Source: Candidatus Protochlamydia sp.
GTDB lineage: Bacteria > Chlamydiota > Chlamydiia > Chlamydiales > Parachlamydiaceae
Direction: 5' to 3'
DNA length: 64,000 bases
NCBI GenBank assembly: GCA_013695355.1
Contig: JACDAQ010000026.1
Span: 124,001 to 188,000, forward strand
Positions 52,693-60,983 of the stretch are shown one piece after another. The notes beneath the pieces were generated by a model that was not told where the DNA came from, ran no database searches, and worked only from the letters and a program-made list of their open reading frames with translations. The translations under genes and the position numbers were made by a program. The stretch's first letter is position 1, and each line of letters starts with the position of its first letter.

Positions 52693-53880
52693 ATGCCAGA
52701 AAGTTTTATCTATTTAGACAACAGTACGACCAGCCGGCCATCAGACTATGCCTTAAGCCAAATGATGCCTTTCCTCACCGATAAATGGGGCCTTCCTTCA
52801 GCCCCGCATCAAAAGGGACAAGAACTTTTTCCGGCATTGAAAACCTATTATAAAATGCTTTATTCTTTTTTAGGTGCTCAGGAAGGGGATCAATTTGTCC
52901 TAACCTCGTCTGGTGCTGAAGCTGTTAACCAGGCAATTCATTCGGTCTATAGGGACGTCACCTTGCCCACAGGAAAAAATCAGTTCATTACCTCCAATGC
53001 CGATGAGGCGCCTGCTTTAATGGCGATGGCCCGTTTGGAACCGTTAGGGTGTTCGGCAAAAATGGTTGAAGTGAACCGGCAGGGAATTGTGACTGCAGAC
53101 GCCCTGGCGGAAACAATTTCCCCCCGCACGGCGCTTGTCTCCCTTTCCTGGGCAAATGGCTTGACTGGGGTCATTCAGCCGACTGCCGAGATAGCAGCTC
53201 TATGCCAGCAGCGGGGAATCCGGCTTCATTTGGACGCTACCCACGTGCTTGGAAAACTTTTTTACGAACTGGAAGAAGTAAAAGCCGATTACATCAGTTT
53301 TAATGGAGATCAACTCCATGCTCCAAAGGGAACGGGAGGCCTCTATATTAAGCAAGGGGTCAAATGCTCCCCCTTGATAGCAGGCGGCTCCGACCAGGCA
53401 GGGTTAAGGGCGGGCGGACTTAACACAGCCGCTTTGGCAGGTTTGGCCATTGCAGCGCAGGAAGCATTGGATTGCAGGGATTTGCTTTGCACTGAAACAG
53501 CTCGTTTGAGACATAAGCTTGAAACTGGAATTGTCAAAGCTTATCCTAGAGCCCGAATTGCTTTTAAAGGTCAGGAAAGAATCCCTCATTGCACAACTCT
53601 TCTCTTTCCAGGCATTGCTAACGAGGCCTTATTGTTTGCCCTTAACCGCAAGGGGATATATGCCACGATCGGCGGGGGGAATTTTCAGCAATTGGGCTTG
53701 CTGCTGCTCGCTTGCGGCCTGGAGGAAAACCTTGCCTATAGCGCTGTATCGTTTAGCTTATCGCGCTATACAACTGAAGAAGAGATCGACCGGGCGATTG
53801 AATGGACCGCAGAGTGCGCTTATGGCCTGGAAAAAGTTTCTAAAGCTTTGATAAGTGAACAGGAAAAAATACAATTATGA
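52693..53880 (+). CDS. NifS/IscS-fold protein lacking PLP lysine and catalytic cysteine
   Basis: The 395-residue protein is alignable end to end with IscS: Y-L-D-N-S-T-T, T-S-S-G-A-E-A-V-N, D-A-T-H-V-L-G-K and S-F-S-L-S-R-Y-T-T-E-E-E-I-D. The PLP lysine motif S-x-x-H-K-x-x-G-P-K-G reads S-F-N-G-D-Q207-L-H-A-P-K-G, so Lys is Gln. The stacking His of the E-H pair is Glu105. The active-site loop that should hold S-G-S-A-C reads I-G-G-G-N-F and has no Cys. It cannot be a normal cysteine desulfurase. It overlaps the NifU-like gene by 4 nt, so they are coupled and probably form a complex. It is the equivalent of Chlamydia nifS_2 (CT721) by position. Confidence 0.85.
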   Translation: MPESFIYLDNSTTSRPSDYALSQMMPFLTDKWGLPSAPHQKGQELFPALKTYYKMLYSFLGAQEGDQFVLTSSGAEAVNQAIHSVYRDVTLPTGKNQFITSNADEAPALMAMARLEPLGCSAKMVEVNRQGIVTADALAETISPRTALVSLSWANGLTGVIQPTAEIAALCQQRGIRLHLDATHVLGKLFYELEEVKADYISFNGDQLHAPKGTGGLYIKQGVKCSPLIAGGSDQAGLRAGGLNTAALAGLAIAAQEALDCRDLLCTETARLRHKLETGIVKAYPRARIAFKGQERIPHCTTLLFPGIANEALLFALNRKGIYATIGGGNFQQLGLLLLACGLEENLAYSAVSFSLSRYTTEEEIDRAIEWTAECAYGLEKVSKALISEQEKIQL

Positions 53881-54668
53881 GCCTTAAAACATTGACCCAA
53901 ACATTTCCTTGGGCCCGCTATAGCAAAAAACTGATCGCAAAAATTGATAAGCCCCGCTGCGCAGGCTCATTTTCGAAGGAGCAGTCTGAAGAAAGGTGCA
54001 TGCGCTTGGCCGAGGGTAAAGAGGGAAGGCTTGAAGATGGGAATTTGGTCCTTATATTCTGGCTGGTTGATCCGGATGATGGCATCATTGTGGACGCAAA
54101 ATTTCAGGCGTACGGCCAATCGGCTTTAATCGGGGCTGCCGAGGTGGCATCTGAATTAGTTATCGGGAAAAATTATGACCAGGCTAAAAGAATTGGCGCC
54201 GATCTGATCGACAAACAAGTTAGGGACCGCAATGATGAAGAAGCTTTTCCCCCTGAAACATCTCCTCATTTAAATCTAGTGGTGGGAGCAATTGAAAAAG
54301 CGGCGGAAATGTGCCTGGACATCCCTCTGGCTATGGGTTATACGGCCCCTCCAGCCCCCCTTGATATAGGAGAAGTGTTGGAAGGTGGATACCCTGGCTG
54401 GGAAGAACTTTCGCTTGCCCAAAAAATTGGTTTGATCGAAACAGTATTGGACAGAGATGTGCGACCCTACATTGAACTGGATGCGGGCGGAGTGCAGCTA
54501 TTAGATCTTGTAGGTGACCGTGAGGTGCAAATTGCTTATTCAGGTTCCTGCACGTCATGTTTCTCAGCGACAGGTACGACCCTCTCTTATATTCAGCAGA
54601 TCCTGAGGGCAAAACTGCATCCTAGTTTAATAGTCGTTCCGGACCTTTCGACATTTCATTCGCATTAA
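53877..54668 (+). CDS. NifU-like protein: degenerate IscU domain plus intact Nfu domain
   Basis: The 263-residue protein has an N-terminal IscU-like domain (about 12-145) in which all three scaffold cysteines are absent. The Y-G-C-G-S-A site is Y-G-Q81-S-A-L, H-C-S is H-L132-N-L, and the first motif is lost. The C-terminal Nfu domain (about 185-255) keeps C225-T-S-C228, which can bind a bridging 4Fe-4S cluster and pass it on. It probably acts as a carrier rather than a scaffold. The start overlaps the stop of the NifS-like gene. By position it matches CT720 of C. trachomatis. A terminator follows at 54696. Confidence 0.85.
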   Translation: MSLKTLTQTFPWARYSKKLIAKIDKPRCAGSFSKEQSEERCMRLAEGKEGRLEDGNLVLIFWLVDPDDGIIVDAKFQAYGQSALIGAAEVASELVIGKNYDQAKRIGADLIDKQVRDRNDEEAFPPETSPHLNLVVGAIEKAAEMCLDIPLAMGYTAPPAPLDIGEVLEGGYPGWEELSLAQKIGLIETVLDRDVRPYIELDAGGVQLLDLVGDREVQIAYSGSCTSCFSATGTTLSYIQQILRAKLHPSLIVVPDLSTFHSH

Positions 54669-54695
54669 AGAGGCTAGTACTCTGCTTAAAAATTT

Positions 54696-54725
54696 TAGAG
54701 CAAAGCCATTAAAGGCTTTGCTCTA
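54696..54725. terminator. bidirectional terminator after the NifU-like gene
   Basis: TAGAGCAAAGCC pairs perfectly with GGCTTTGCTCTA around ATTAAA. It is flanked by AAATTTT on the left and lies between convergent genes. Confidence 0.8.
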
Positions 54726-54743
54726 AGATACAAATGGGCTTCT

Positions 54744-55289
54744 TTAATTAACGAGGTTTCCGTTGTGTGGAAGATGAGCGTTTACTTTTCTGATAAGATT
54801 TGTCCAAATGATTGGGAAACAGGTCCCATCCGTATTTACTGAATACAGGCCGTTTCCAATTGGATTTCTTACATCATTATTTAATAAGCCATTTAACTCT
54901 CTCATAACGCCATTTAATAGGTTGGCACCTCCGACAACGACTGGATGAAGAATTTCATCAGTTTTTCTTTTTGCCATCACAAAACAATCATGCGAGACGG
55001 CTATGAAAAAAACTGCCATTGCTACAGAAATAACCGAGCTTACTGGAGTCGATAGAACATAAGGCAAGGCTGAAATCGCATATAAAGCTCCAAGACCCAT
55101 GAATGCCGTTGAAACAAGCCGGGCGCCAGCTAAAGCAGCTAAGGTATTATCTCTAATTTGCTGAACGCGCTGTTCCTGATTTTGATTATGGTTTTGATTA
55201 ACACCTTTTGTTAAAAAATCTAACACATCCACACAATCTTGTTGAAAAGTTTTGAAAGCTTCACCAAAATTTTCAGTCATATACACCAT
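54744..55289 (-). CDS. candidate inclusion-membrane (Inc-like) protein
   Basis: The 181-residue protein has no signal peptide and a single bilobed hydrophobic region (about 50-105): A-F-M-G-L-G-A-L-Y-A-I-S-A-L-P-Y-V-L then V-I-S-V-A-M-A-V-F-F-I-A-V-S. S-H-D-C-F-V-M-A-K follows. The N-terminus is polar, and the C-terminus is Asn-rich. This is the hydropathy profile used to predict chlamydial Inc proteins, which are type III secreted into the inclusion membrane. GAGG lies 5 nt before the ATG at 55289; the GTG two codons upstream is less likely. Function is unknown. Confidence 0.6.
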   Translation of the reverse strand: MVYMTENFGEAFKTFQQDCVDVLDFLTKGVNQNHNQNQEQRVQQIRDNTLAALAGARLVSTAFMGLGALYAISALPYVLSTPVSSVISVAMAVFFIAVSHDCFVMAKRKTDEILHPVVVGGANLLNGVMRELNGLLNNDVRNPIGNGLYSVNTDGTCFPIIWTNLIRKVNAHLPHNGNLVN

Positions 55290-55560
55290 ATACACCTCTT
55301 TAAAATATTATTAACCTGAAAGGGCTGTAAAAATCCTAAAATCTCGCTTGATTTTATTTTTTAGCTCTTGGGTTTTATTGAGCACATCTTCTTATACATT
55401 TATAAATTTTTTATAAGCAAAATATTTATATTTTATAAATACCAATGCGAAATAAAGTTCGACTTCTTTTTTCATTTATTCTTTTTGAAGTTAAAAGTAA
55501 AACAACATCTTATATCAATAATGATTTGTTTGCTAGTATAAAAATTGTTGTTTAACTAGG

Positions 55561-55593
55561 GAACCTTTCCACTCAAATTAGTGAAATAGGTTC
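55561..55593 (-). terminator. hairpin at the birA stop codon
   Basis: On the minus strand GAACCTATTTCACT pairs with AGTGGAAAGGTTC around AATTTG, starting inside the stop codon of birA. T-rich sequence follows about 12 nt later. Half of this element recurs at 35169 and 46706. The remainder of 55296-55560 is AT-rich without a gene. Confidence 0.6.
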
Positions 55594-56326
55594 ATTGCAC
55601 AAATTCGCCCGAAATGAAATTTTTCAAAGAACCATCCTGCAGACAGATCTGTATGGAGCCATTAGGTAAAAAAGCATCAAAAAAACCTTTAATAACTGTT
55701 TGGTTAGCATGAAACTGAATGGGGTCTCCTTTGGAATGAAAAAGACGAGAAGCAATCCGATCAAAAAAATGACCGTATCCTTGGTTCAAGAATTGATTGA
55801 AATACACATTAAACTTATTTTCCAGATTTTTCCTGACCATTTCTATCGAATGAATTTGTCCTGATTCAACGAAGAGGGAAGTGGCAGGCCTGTCGATTTT
55901 TTGCAAGCCTTCATATGGAGAATTGATGTTAATCCCAATACCCAGGATCATGCATTTATTTTGTTCCAAAGCCATGATTTCGCCTAAAATACCCCCAATT
56001 TTCCTTTTATTGAGAAGCAGGTCATTCGGCCATTTGATTAATGGGCAGAACCCTAATTCCTCCAACACTTCTACCGCAGCCAAAGCTAATATCTGCGAAA
56101 AATTTCCGTAGTCTTCTCTTTTTGTATCAAAAAAGGAGCAAAAAGTGGCATAAAGGTTTTGATCTCGAGGGGAATACCACTTTCGGCTGGAACGCCCCCG
56201 CCCGGCTGTTTGCTCGGATGCAGTAATCAATGTCAGCCCTTCATGAGCTAAGCGGTCAAGATTTTGCTTTGCCCAGGTGTTTGTTGAGCCAATCGTGTCG
56301 AAATGAATATGTAAAATAGATTCCAT
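55592..56326 (-). CDS. birA: biotin--protein ligase
   Basis: The 244-residue enzyme attaches biotin to the acetyl-CoA carboxylase carrier protein. F-D-T-I-G-S-T-N-T-W-A is near 10, the biotinyl-AMP loop G-R-G-R-S-S-R-K-W near 43, and K-W-P-N-D-L-L-L-N-K-R-K-I-G-G-I-L near 100 with the catalytic lysine. G-I-G-I-N-I-N near 130 follows. It lacks the N-terminal DNA-binding domain of the E. coli repressor form, so it is monofunctional. It is divergent from rodA, 36 nt apart, in the order seen in Chlamydia (CT725-726). Confidence 0.94.
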   Translation of the reverse strand: MESILHIHFDTIGSTNTWAKQNLDRLAHEGLTLITASEQTAGRGRSSRKWYSPRDQNLYATFCSFFDTKREDYGNFSQILALAAVEVLEELGFCPLIKWPNDLLLNKRKIGGILGEIMALEQNKCMILGIGININSPYEGLQKIDRPATSLFVESGQIHSIEMVRKNLENKFNVYFNQFLNQGYGHFFDRIASRLFHSKGDPIQFHANQTVIKGFFDAFLPNGSIQICLQDGSLKNFISGEFVQ

Positions 56327-56362
56327 AATACTTCTATATAAAAACTTAAACTGATTTTTGCT

Positions 56363-57493
56363 ATGTGGAGCGCCCGTTATTTAGCACGCTTGGACTTTAG
56401 GGTCCTGCCGGTTATTTTAAGCTTGATGGTCATTAGTTTGCTTGTCATTTCTTCTTATACGGTCGACCCGGACAATTCTGAAGACATTTTTTTTACTCCG
56501 ATCGTTCGCACTCAGATCCAATGGTTTTTTATTGGTACCCTTCTCTATTTTTTTTGCGCCGGGTTTGATTACAATAAGCTGCGGGAATGGACCTGGATTT
56601 TATATGCTTTAGTCATCTTATCTCTAATAGGACTTTTTTTTACGGACTCCATTCAAAGAGTGCATCGGTGGTACCGGATCCCTTTCCTTAATATTAGTTT
56701 TCAGCCTTCCGAATATGCCAAGTTGGTTGTTGTGATCACACTAAGTTGGCTATTGGAACGTAGGCTGCCGTTGGCTTCCGAATGGAGCACAGTTTTTTTT
56801 GCTGCTCTGGTTGTGGGAATTCCTTTTATTCTTATCTTAAAGCAGCCTGATCTGGGGACGGCCCTCGTTCTTTTTCCCATCTCATTGGTAATGTGCTATT
56901 TCGGTAATTTGAGATCGTCTGTTATTAAGGGTATGACATGTATCGGCGGTCTGGCCCTATTTCTCGTTGCACTCCTGTTCCTTGGAATATTACCGCATGA
57001 AACTATCCGTCCTTATGCAACGGTCGTCTTAAAGGATTACCAATTTGACCGACTGAATCCGGCTACCCACCATCAAAAAGCAGCCGCTATTGCCATATCG
57101 CTTGGCGGTGTGACCGGCTCAGGCTGGCGTAAGAGCGAATTTAGTGGCAAAGGGTGGCTTCCAGCCCCCTATACTGATTCAGTATTTCCTGCATTTGGCG
57201 AAGAATTTGGATTGATGGGGCTCCTTTTACTGTTGGTTCTTTATTATGCGTTGATTTATTTTAGTTTTCAGGTTACAGCTGTTGCAAAAGATTCTTTTGG
57301 ACGTTTGCTGTCTGCGGGAGTTACCGTTTATTTGGCTATGCATATCCTGGTAAATATAGGAATGATGTGCGGTTTTTTGCCTATCACGGGAGTGCCGTTG
57401 GTTTTAGTGACATATGGCGGGTCTTCCATTTTAGTAACCATGATGGCTTTAGGAATTTTGCAGAGCATTTATAGCCGACGATTTATGTTTTGA
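56363..57493 (+). CDS. rodA: RodA/MrdB, SEDS-family peptidoglycan glycosyltransferase
   Basis: The 376-residue polytopic protein has about ten TM segments. SEDS motifs are S-F-Q-P-S-E-Y-A-K near 112 with the catalytic-region Asp in L-K-Q-P-D-L-G-T-A near 170, and the C-terminal G-V-P-L-V-L-V-T-Y-G-G-S near 340. RodA polymerises glycan from lipid II with a class B PBP. In chlamydiae peptidoglycan is confined to the division site. Start ATG at 56363 gives M-W-S-A-R-Y-L. It is followed 27 nt later by a gene of unknown function. Confidence 0.95.
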   Translation: MWSARYLARLDFRVLPVILSLMVISLLVISSYTVDPDNSEDIFFTPIVRTQIQWFFIGTLLYFFCAGFDYNKLREWTWILYALVILSLIGLFFTDSIQRVHRWYRIPFLNISFQPSEYAKLVVVITLSWLLERRLPLASEWSTVFFAALVVGIPFILILKQPDLGTALVLFPISLVMCYFGNLRSSVIKGMTCIGGLALFLVALLFLGILPHETIRPYATVVLKDYQFDRLNPATHHQKAAAIAISLGGVTGSGWRKSEFSGKGWLPAPYTDSVFPAFGEEFGLMGLLLLLVLYYALIYFSFQVTAVAKDSFGRLLSAGVTVYLAMHILVNIGMMCGFLPITGVPLVLVTYGGSSILVTMMALGILQSIYSRRFMF

Positions 57494-57520
57494 ATAATGA
57501 ACGCGAAGTAAGGAAGAATT

Positions 57521-57988
57521 ATGTCACAGCCTGAAGCGCCGTTGCCCGAGTTTATTTTTTCGCATGGAATTTGGCTGGGAGAAGGAAAAATTTCTTTTAC
57601 CTCTTCTCCTGAATTTATAAAATTCTATACCCGCTGGCAGATAGCACCAGAGGATAACGGTCTGATCAAGGCCGTACAAGTAGTCGAAATGCAAGGCATT
57701 GGGGAACAGATCACTAACACTTTTCAATTTAATGATATAACTTCGATTGATTTTTCAGTCAGTTTGGAAAATTCATTGGTTGGAAAAATTAGCGGCAAGG
57801 GGATGCGTACAGAAAGCTGTACAGTCGCCTGGGAGTTCAGGAGCCAGGGTTCATTTGAAGGATTCGAGGTTTACGAAAGGCAGGAAAATGGGGATTATTT
57901 TCTGCATGCTGAATATGGATCGCCTGATCAATTCCGGACCATTGTGGAAGGGCTAGTCTGGCGCAAAGAATCTCCAGAGCAGTGTTAA
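57521..57988 (+). CDS. hypothetical protein, beta-rich
   Basis: The 155-residue soluble protein has no signal or TM. It is rich in alternating hydrophobic/polar strands (I-W-L-G-E-G-K-I-S-F, Y-T-R-W-Q-I-A, T-N-T-F-Q-F-N-D-I-T), giving the appearance of a small beta-barrel or lipocalin-like fold. E-Y-G-S-P-D-Q-F lies near the end. No catalytic motif is recognised. It lies 27 nt after rodA on the same strand and is probably co-transcribed. AAGGAAGAATT precedes the ATG. Confidence 0.7.
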   Translation: MSQPEAPLPEFIFSHGIWLGEGKISFTSSPEFIKFYTRWQIAPEDNGLIKAVQVVEMQGIGEQITNTFQFNDITSIDFSVSLENSLVGKISGKGMRTESCTVAWEFRSQGSFEGFEVYERQENGDYFLHAEYGSPDQFRTIVEGLVWRKESPEQC

Positions 57989-58135
57989 CCGTCTGTTTGA
58001 CTTGCACTATTCTCTACTATCGGAAGATGAGCATTTGGAAGTATCTTACTATAAATTAAATCATAAATTAGTTGCATAAGATAGGAAATATGCACTAACC
58101 TTAAAAAGAAATGACTTTTATTCAAAGAGGTTTAT

Positions 58136-58430
58136 ATGATGCCAAGCACACGAATTGGGAGTTTAAAATTTGGAATTTATAATAATTGTTCATTTTCAAC
58201 TTCTAGACGTTATTTAACAATTAGATTAACTGAAAGCAAAACATCTGAGATAGCAAAAAAAACAGGAGCAGTTCATTTCGCCTAGTTTAAAAAGAGATCT
58301 TTTAGAAGAAATGTACAAATCGACTCAGCCAGCTAAATATATATTCAGTTGCCTTCCTGAAAAGGAAAGCCCAGGTTATGATGCAATAATACACTCTATT
58401 TTTCAGGAACTAAAAATACAAACCCTCTGA
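58136..58430 (+). pseudogene. about 97-residue gene with a single frameshift at an A8 run
   Basis: AGAGG lies 5 nt before the ATG at 58136. The frame reads M-M-P-S-T-R-I-G-S-L and ends at 58285 after 49 codons. Removing one A from the run at 58255-58262 joins it to a frame reading S-E-I-A-K-K-Q-E-Q-F-I-S-P-S-L-K-R-D-L-L to a TGA at 58428. The joined protein is hydrophilic, about 97 residues, unknown family. It could be a sequencing error, a pseudogene, a slippage-expressed gene or a phase switch. Confidence 0.5.
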
Positions 58431-58676
58431 CTCAAACTAAGTTAACACTTAAAAAAATCAAAAGGTATTTACAAATTGTTGAGTAGCTATACATCTATGA
58501 TTCAAAAAAAACGGTTATAATAAAATCCTTGATTGGCATATCCTTGCCCTTCTGCTAATTTTTTACAAATAATTTACAATTATGTTAGTCATTTTTTTCA
58601 ACAATAAACGTTTTAATTTTCATACGAATGAAAATAACTTAAAATTTATAACCTATAAATAGAGTAAATATAATTA
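58431..58676. other. AT-rich spacer without a gene
   Basis: No coding or RNA signal was found. A TATAAT at 58514-58519 stands alone, without a matching -35 box. Confidence 0.4.
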
Positions 58677-58705
58677 AACCAATCCCGTATTAAGTGGGAC
58701 TGGTT
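58677..58705 (-). terminator. terminator for the 58728-59375 gene
   Basis: AACCAATCCC pairs with GGGACTGGTT (one A/C mismatch) around a 9-nt loop. On the minus strand it is followed by TTTAATTATATTTA. Confidence 0.65.
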
Positions 58706-58727
58706 CAATTTTTTGATGCTTACTTAT

Positions 58728-59375
58728 TTAATAGCTATCATAATCAGGGGACCAATCATAATCAATTTCACGATTCGCATCCTCACGCCGTTTTTCGGCT
58801 TCCCGTTCTTCTCTTTCATTTTCTTCTGTTTGCAATGTTCCTAAAGCAAAATTTTCCGCATTTGTTTCTAAACAACCGGGATGATCTAATTTATATTTCT
58901 CTTTTAATTTCTCAAAACGTTCATGTTGTTCTTTAACCCATGAATTATTTGAAAAAGTCATAAGTCCTACTGCAGGGCCGGTTGCAATAAGAGAAGGGGG
59001 TACTAAAATCCCTAAACCTAAGACTAAAGTACCAAAAAGAATTGATGGAGCAACAACTTCCTTAAGTTCTAAAGTTTCAAAAAATTCATTTTTATTTCTT
59101 TCTGATAATAACTCATTATTTTGCCTCCTAAGATTATTGACAGATGCTTGAAGTGAAGTAATCTCTCTTTCCTGTAAATTAATTTGCCTCCGCTGACCGA
59201 ACATTTCCCTACCCATAAAGGTTAATACGCCGCCAAGAATCCTAAACTTATCGTTAGGTAATACATTTGGATCTTCTATGATATTGATAATTTCCATACC
59301 ATTAATCCGACCTACCTGTGGGTTGATTGGAGGTACATCATTATTTGGATTATTTTGTAAATTAAGTGTAATCAT
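58728..59375 (-). CDS. coiled-coil membrane protein, candidate Inc-like effector
   Basis: The 215-residue protein lacks a signal peptide. The N-terminal half is polar, with a predicted coiled coil (about 65-105; L-Q-E-R-E-I-T-S-L-Q-A-S-V-N-N-L). One bilobed hydrophobic segment follows (about 110-148; S-I-L-F-G-T-L-V-L-G-L-G-I-L-V-P-P-S), and then a second charged E/R-rich helix. Coiled coil plus bilobed segment is a recurring Inc-protein layout. GAGG lies 6 nt before the ATG at 59375, which is chosen over the upstream 59432 start. Function is unknown. Confidence 0.6.
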   Translation of the reverse strand: MITLNLQNNPNNDVPPINPQVGRINGMEIINIIEDPNVLPNDKFRILGGVLTFMGREMFGQRRQINLQEREITSLQASVNNLRRQNNELLSERNKNEFFETLELKEVVAPSILFGTLVLGLGILVPPSLIATGPAVGLMTFSNNSWVKEQHERFEKLKEKYKLDHPGCLETNAENFALGTLQTEENEREEREAEKRREDANREIDYDWSPDYDSY

Positions 59376-59606
59376 ATTTCCTCTATTTTTTGATATTTCT
59401 ATTGAATTTAAGAACAACGTTATAAATTTCATTACTTTAAAACATCGCTCATCCTTTTTTGGATTTCCAAAAAAATTGGAAATTCATGATTTAGATGTAA
59501 ATTTTGGTGAATTTAGTCAAAGAAAATGCAAAGAGAAACAAAATTATAATTAGATTTTTAACAAAAAATAGTATTTCCTTTAAGAAAGATTATCTTGTTC
59601 ATAATT

Positions 59607-59673
59607 TTTTAGAACCATTTTATATAAATTAATTTTTTAATTATTTAACTGGAAAGAGATAATGGTTCTAAAA
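59607..59673. terminator. possible terminator stem downstream of the ChaN-like gene
   Basis: TTTTAGAACCATT pairs with AATGGTTCTAAAA across a 41-nt AT-rich interior. It lies just 3' of the gene ending at 59686 (minus strand). The long loop makes it uncertain. 59376-59606 shows nothing else. Confidence 0.4.
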
Positions 59674-59685
59674 TGAATCTATTAT

Positions 59686-60690
59686 TTAAATTGAAATTAA
59701 AGGGTTTTTTAAAATAACCGATGCAGCACGTACTTCAGGGGGTAAGTTTTCCAAGATGTTAAAATCAAAAATATCTATATATAATGAGGTAGGAATACTA
59801 TCTTTTGGAGAAAAAAGACTATAATCATATTCCTTTTTATGTAATACATGACCGCTTCCGGCTATCACAAATACTTTAGAGTTGGGATATTTTTCCATGC
59901 TTTCTTTTATTGATGAAACTAAAAAATCATTCCTTTTTTTAATTGCCAAACAAATTTTGTTTTCGATATCCCGCATTTCTTGTTTTACTATAAGTTTTTC
60001 TGCGTCATTAGATGCGTTATTAAAGCGTTGTATATATAATTCTGTTTCGCTCATCATCTTTATTTGACTACGTAAGGTTTCTAAATCTTTCTCCCAGCCG
60101 AACGCATGTATTCTTTTAGGAATAGATTTTTCTAGTTCATGCGGAAATAAAGCAGCTGGATCGAGAAGTTCTTTTTCTTCTTTCAAAATTCCTTCTACCA
60201 GAAGAACATCATTTTCTTTAGCAAAGTACTTTAAAATAATACCTTCTAATTTACAATGTTCGGTAATATCATGCCGTTCTCCTATAAGGATTACTCGGGC
60301 TTCCTCTAAACTGATTGTGTTTTTAAATAAAGTATTAGCATATAACGATAAATTTTTCTTAAAGCTTTTTTCGTTATGATCTTCTGGAGGAAGAACTGTT
60401 GGTTGGATGTAACGGTTTTCAAAAAGATTGGTAGTGTTTTCGATATTGGAAGAAGATGGTGATAGCGTAATATTTCTAAGATAGTTAATTGAAGAAATAT
60501 TTATACTTTCTCCGTTATTTTCGTTAAAATTATATTTTCTTCCTATCAAATAAATAGTATAGCAGAGAGCTACTCCCCCCAAAATAATGAGGGTTGCCAC
60601 AGCCATTATTTTTTGTTGGGAAACAGAGGGTAAAGGGATAATTCGAAAAATTTGAATAGGTGAGGGAAAGTTTATTTTATTAATTTCCAT
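59686..60690 (-). CDS. membrane-anchored ChaN/TraB-superfamily-like protein
   Basis: The 334-residue protein has one N-terminal TM helix (about 27-48, I-M-A-V-A-T-L-I-I-L-G-G-V-A), an Asn/Ser-rich linker and a globular domain from about 125. That domain starts V-I-L-I-G-E-R-H-D-I-T-E-H, then V-L-L-V-E-G, R-N-D-F-L-V and V-F-V-I-A-G-S-G-H-V. The G-E-x-H..E-G..R-N..G-x-G-H pattern is that of the ChaN/TraB/EreA (Tiki) superfamily, which includes haem-binding lipoproteins and putative proteases. The 24354 protein has the same pattern. Role unknown. Very AT-rich. Confidence 0.65.
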   Translation of the reverse strand: MEINKINFPSPIQIFRIIPLPSVSQQKIMAVATLIILGGVALCYTIYLIGRKYNFNENNGESINISSINYLRNITLSPSSSNIENTTNLFENRYIQPTVLPPEDHNEKSFKKNLSLYANTLFKNTISLEEARVILIGERHDITEHCKLEGIILKYFAKENDVLLVEGILKEEKELLDPAALFPHELEKSIPKRIHAFGWEKDLETLRSQIKMMSETELYIQRFNNASNDAEKLIVKQEMRDIENKICLAIKKRNDFLVSSIKESMEKYPNSKVFVIAGSGHVLHKKEYDYSLFSPKDSIPTSLYIDIFDFNILENLPPEVRAASVILKNPLISI

Positions 60691-60983
60691 TGGACCCTAT
60701 TATTTCTATTAGTTCTTATTTTATGTTTTTTCCTATATTTATCAAGCATAGAATTAAAGTTTCTTGAAATGCTATTCTAGCTCTAGTCTGAAAGGCGCAC
60801 TTCTAAGTTTCCTTTTCTCAGCACTGCACAGCTTTAATCAATATTTATTTTCCAGCTTAATGCGATATTATTCCCATGAGAAGAAGATTAATTCTACCAC
60901 TGTAAATGTGATAATTTTTACACCTCATTTAATCTTTCTTTTGATACACTGTTTCATTTTGAACACTGTACAAAAGTTTCATA
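60691..60983. other. intergenic region upstream of tyrP
   Basis: No gene is seen. Two ACACTGT repeats at 60946-60973 lie 18 bp apart next to TTGATA/TTGAAC boxes and could be an operator or promoter for tyrP-trpS, but no consensus is met. A T-box or TrpR palindrome was looked for and not found. Confidence 0.35.

Noticed and set aside
53519-53851. 110-codon frame within the NifS-like gene
   Set aside because: Same-strand shadow in another frame. The NifS-like frame has full-length homology across this region.
60691-60983. TrpR operator or T-box leader before tyrP-trpS
   Set aside because: No matching palindrome, no T-box consensus and no terminator/antiterminator pair was seen; only two ACACTGT repeats.
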